A stretch of 64,000 nucleotides of DNA, taken from NCBI RefSeq assembly GCF_002101815.1, contig NZ_LQPM01000003.1:170439-234438 (forward strand), given 5' to 3'. The notes under the pieces are model-generated. The model had not been told where the DNA came from. It ran no database searches and saw nothing but the letters and a program-made list of their open reading frames with translations. Positions within the stretch are counted from its first letter, which is position 1; each line of letters opens with the position of its first letter. The position numbers were made by a program, and so were the translations under genes. This DNA is from Mycobacterium paraense. GTDB taxonomy: Bacteria > Actinomycetota > Actinomycetes > Mycobacteriales > Mycobacteriaceae. Shown here in pieces: positions 62,392 through 64,000 of this stretch.

Positions 62392-63927
62392 GTGTCGTTC
62401 GTGATCACAGAACCGGAGCTAGTGACGGCCGCAGCCGAGCGCCTGTCGGGCATCGGCACCAACCTCGTTGAGGCCACCGCCGCCGCCGCGGCCCCCACGA
62501 CCGGGGTCGCCGCCGCGGCCTCCGACGAGGTGTCGATCGCAGTCTCGGAGGTGTTCGGCAGGTTCGGCCGCGAATTCCAGGCCCTCGGCGCCCAAGCGGT
62601 GGCGTTCCAGGACGAGTTCGTCGGCCTGCTCAACGGCGGCGCGGCGGCCTACCTGAGCACCGAGCTCGCCAACGCCCAGCAGGGCCTGCTGGCGACCGGC
62701 CTGTCCACGGGAACCGCTGCGTCCGGCCTGGCCGCCGCCGTCCCCGGGGGCGCGTATGGCCAACTGATCGTCAATACGTCGGCGAACCTGCAAAGCCTCT
62801 TCACCGCCTGGTCCGCCGACCCGTTCCCGCTCCTGCGGCAGGTCCTGGTCAACCAGCTGGGTTATTGGCAGCAGATCGCGACGGCGCTCACCAACACCCT
62901 CGAGAACTTCCCCGCCTTCCTGGCCAACCTGCCGGCGGCCATCCAGTCCGGCATCCAGCAACTCCTGGCCTTCAACCCGGCCTTCTATATCCAGCAATTC
63001 ATCACCACGCAGCTCGGCTTCGCCCAGGAATTCGCCACCAACCTCTACGCCGCGGCCACCGGGGTCTGGGCCGGCCTGCCCGCGTTCGGCGCGCAGCTGC
63101 AGGTGGCCCTGCAGGCCGTCCTGGCTGGCGATTACTTCGGCGCGGTGCAGGACGTCGCCCAGGCGTTCGCGAATCTCCTTGTCACAGGAGTCAACCCGGG
63201 GACGCCATCGATCAGTCTCGTGTCTGTTATCCCCCCCACGGTGAACGCCACGGTGAATCCGACCCTGCTTGGCCCACTGGGGAACCTGTTCACCCTCGCG
63301 AATATCCCGGGGCAAGAGGCGCAGTATTTCACCAATCTGATGCCCCCGTCCATCCCTCGGCAGATGGCGCAGAATTTCACTAACGTGCTCAATACCCTTA
63401 CTATTCCGAGCATTTCGGCGACCGCTGTCTTACAGGTAGCGAACCCTCCGACCGGATCGCTCAGCGCCTTCTTCGGGTTACCGTTGGTCATCACCTACGC
63501 CATGGCCGGTGCGCCACTCGCGACGCTGGGTGGGATGGCGGACGCCGCGACGGCGGTCCAGCAGGCGCTGTTGGCCGGCGACGGCGTGGGGGCCCTCGGC
63601 GCACTCGTCAACGCTCCCGCCGTCGTGGCCAACGGCTTCCTCAATGGCGAAACCGTCGTGGATATGACGGTTCCGGTGCCGGTGTTTTATGCACTGCCGT
63701 CGCCACTTCCTCCGATCAGCTTTACCGCGCAGATCGTCCTGCACCTGCCCTTCGACGGCATTCTTGTTCCGCCCCACCCTCTTACGGGGACGGTAGCCCT
63801 CACCAGCCCCATTTCTACTCAGCCGTCTCCCGTGACCGTCTTCGGCACGCCGTTCATGGGCCTGGCACCACTGATGCTCAACTACCTGCCGCAACAGCTG
63901 GCGGCAGCAATCGCGCCCACGGGCTAG
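62392..63927 (+). CDS. PE-family protein with long non-PGRS C-terminal region
   Basis: 511 residues from GTG 62392. PE domain (1-100) begins MSFVITEPELVTAAAERLSGIG, with the Pro-Glu at 7-8 and the type VII secretion signal Y-x-x-x-E in AAAYLSTE near 85-90. The C-terminal 400 residues are rich in Ala, Leu and Pro with NLPAAIQSGIQQLLAFNPAFY and a hydrophobic end, but no GGxGGx PGRS repeats. M. tuberculosis has PE_PGRS62 here. The protein is expected to leave the cell through ESX-5; the C-terminal role is unknown. No PPE partner lies within the window. Confidence 0.88.
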   Translation: MSFVITEPELVTAAAERLSGIGTNLVEATAAAAAPTTGVAAAASDEVSIAVSEVFGRFGREFQALGAQAVAFQDEFVGLLNGGAAAYLSTELANAQQGLLATGLSTGTAASGLAAAVPGGAYGQLIVNTSANLQSLFTAWSADPFPLLRQVLVNQLGYWQQIATALTNTLENFPAFLANLPAAIQSGIQQLLAFNPAFYIQQFITTQLGFAQEFATNLYAAATGVWAGLPAFGAQLQVALQAVLAGDYFGAVQDVAQAFANLLVTGVNPGTPSISLVSVIPPTVNATVNPTLLGPLGNLFTLANIPGQEAQYFTNLMPPSIPRQMAQNFTNVLNTLTIPSISATAVLQVANPPTGSLSAFFGLPLVITYAMAGAPLATLGGMADAATAVQQALLAGDGVGALGALVNAPAVVANGFLNGETVVDMTVPVPVFYALPSPLPPISFTAQIVLHLPFDGILVPPHPLTGTVALTSPISTQPSPVTVFGTPFMGLAPLMLNYLPQQLAAAIAPTG

Positions 63928-64000
63928 CTGTACTCGGTCATCAGGTTGGTCGCAGTCGGCTGATCGGGGGTCGTCCTGCGAGTGCGCTGTGGCGTCGTCG

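Noticed and set aside
62392..63927. PE_PGRS identity
   Set aside because: No Gly-Gly-X repeats follow the PE domain.

Overview
This window is a stretch of a slow-growing Mycobacterium chromosome, high in GC, carrying most of the arabinogalactan and mycolic-acid assembly locus. In M. tuberculosis the equivalent stretch runs from about hisC2 (Rv3772) to the PE gene Rv3812. Order and protein sequence match that locus closely, including GTG starts, ATGA overlaps and a PE protein. The embR gene beside embAB recalls the M. avium complex. DprE1 keeps the active-site Cys that I recall M. avium itself lacks, so I place the organism near the M. avium complex without naming a species. All comparisons with other species are from memory.

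Layout. 1-8754: the end of a FadE36-type phosphotransferase gene, a membrane protein, an acetyltransferase, three tRNA genes (Arg-ACG, Ser-GCU, Ser-UGA), hisC2, a DUF4334 protein, a DinB-like protein, echA21, lipE and an Rv2629-like eRF1-fold protein. 8771-16138: a quinone oxidoreductase, a class-V aminotransferase homologue without its catalytic Lys, the Rv3779 membrane protein, the proteasome activator Bpa, and the galactan starter and exporter genes wzt-glfT1-wzm. 16303-18421: a small secreted Cys protein, a pterin-synthase-like protein, a Gre-like RNA polymerase inhibitor and a GtrA-family membrane protein. 18510-25762: dprE1-dprE2-aftA-embC, which make and use decaprenyl-phospho-arabinose.

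25763-29883: an accessory block separates embC from embA. It holds two more small secreted Cys proteins, a helix-turn-helix/PASTA protein, an ArsR-SRPBCC-DinB cassette, and the regulator embR divergent from embA. 29884-39898: embA-embB, a secreted protein, a membrane protein, a GarA-like FHA protein and fadE35. 39932-52217 (minus strand): accD4, pks13, fadD32, the cutinase-like Rv3802 homologue, fbpD (MPT51) and fbpA (Ag85A), the mycolic-acid condensation and transfer genes. 52561-59043 (minus strand): aftB, ubiA, the Rv3807c phosphatase, glfT2 and glf. 59309-63927: erp, a peptidoglycan amidase-like protein with LGFP repeats, and a PE protein.

Together, Glf supplies UDP-Galf, and GlfT1 and GlfT2 build galactan. 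Wzm/Wzt are thought to export it. UbiA, the Rv3807c phosphatase and DprE1/E2 make the arabinose donor, and AftA, EmbA/B/C and AftB add arabinan. FadD32, Pks13 and AccD4 make mycolate, and Ag85A attaches it. The most unusual material is the block between embC and embA, a family of three WCPGQ/CHTW secreted proteins, the PASTA protein with no membrane segment, and several repeat or palindrome sites in promoter regions. No CRISPR array, insertion sequence or rRNA gene was seen.
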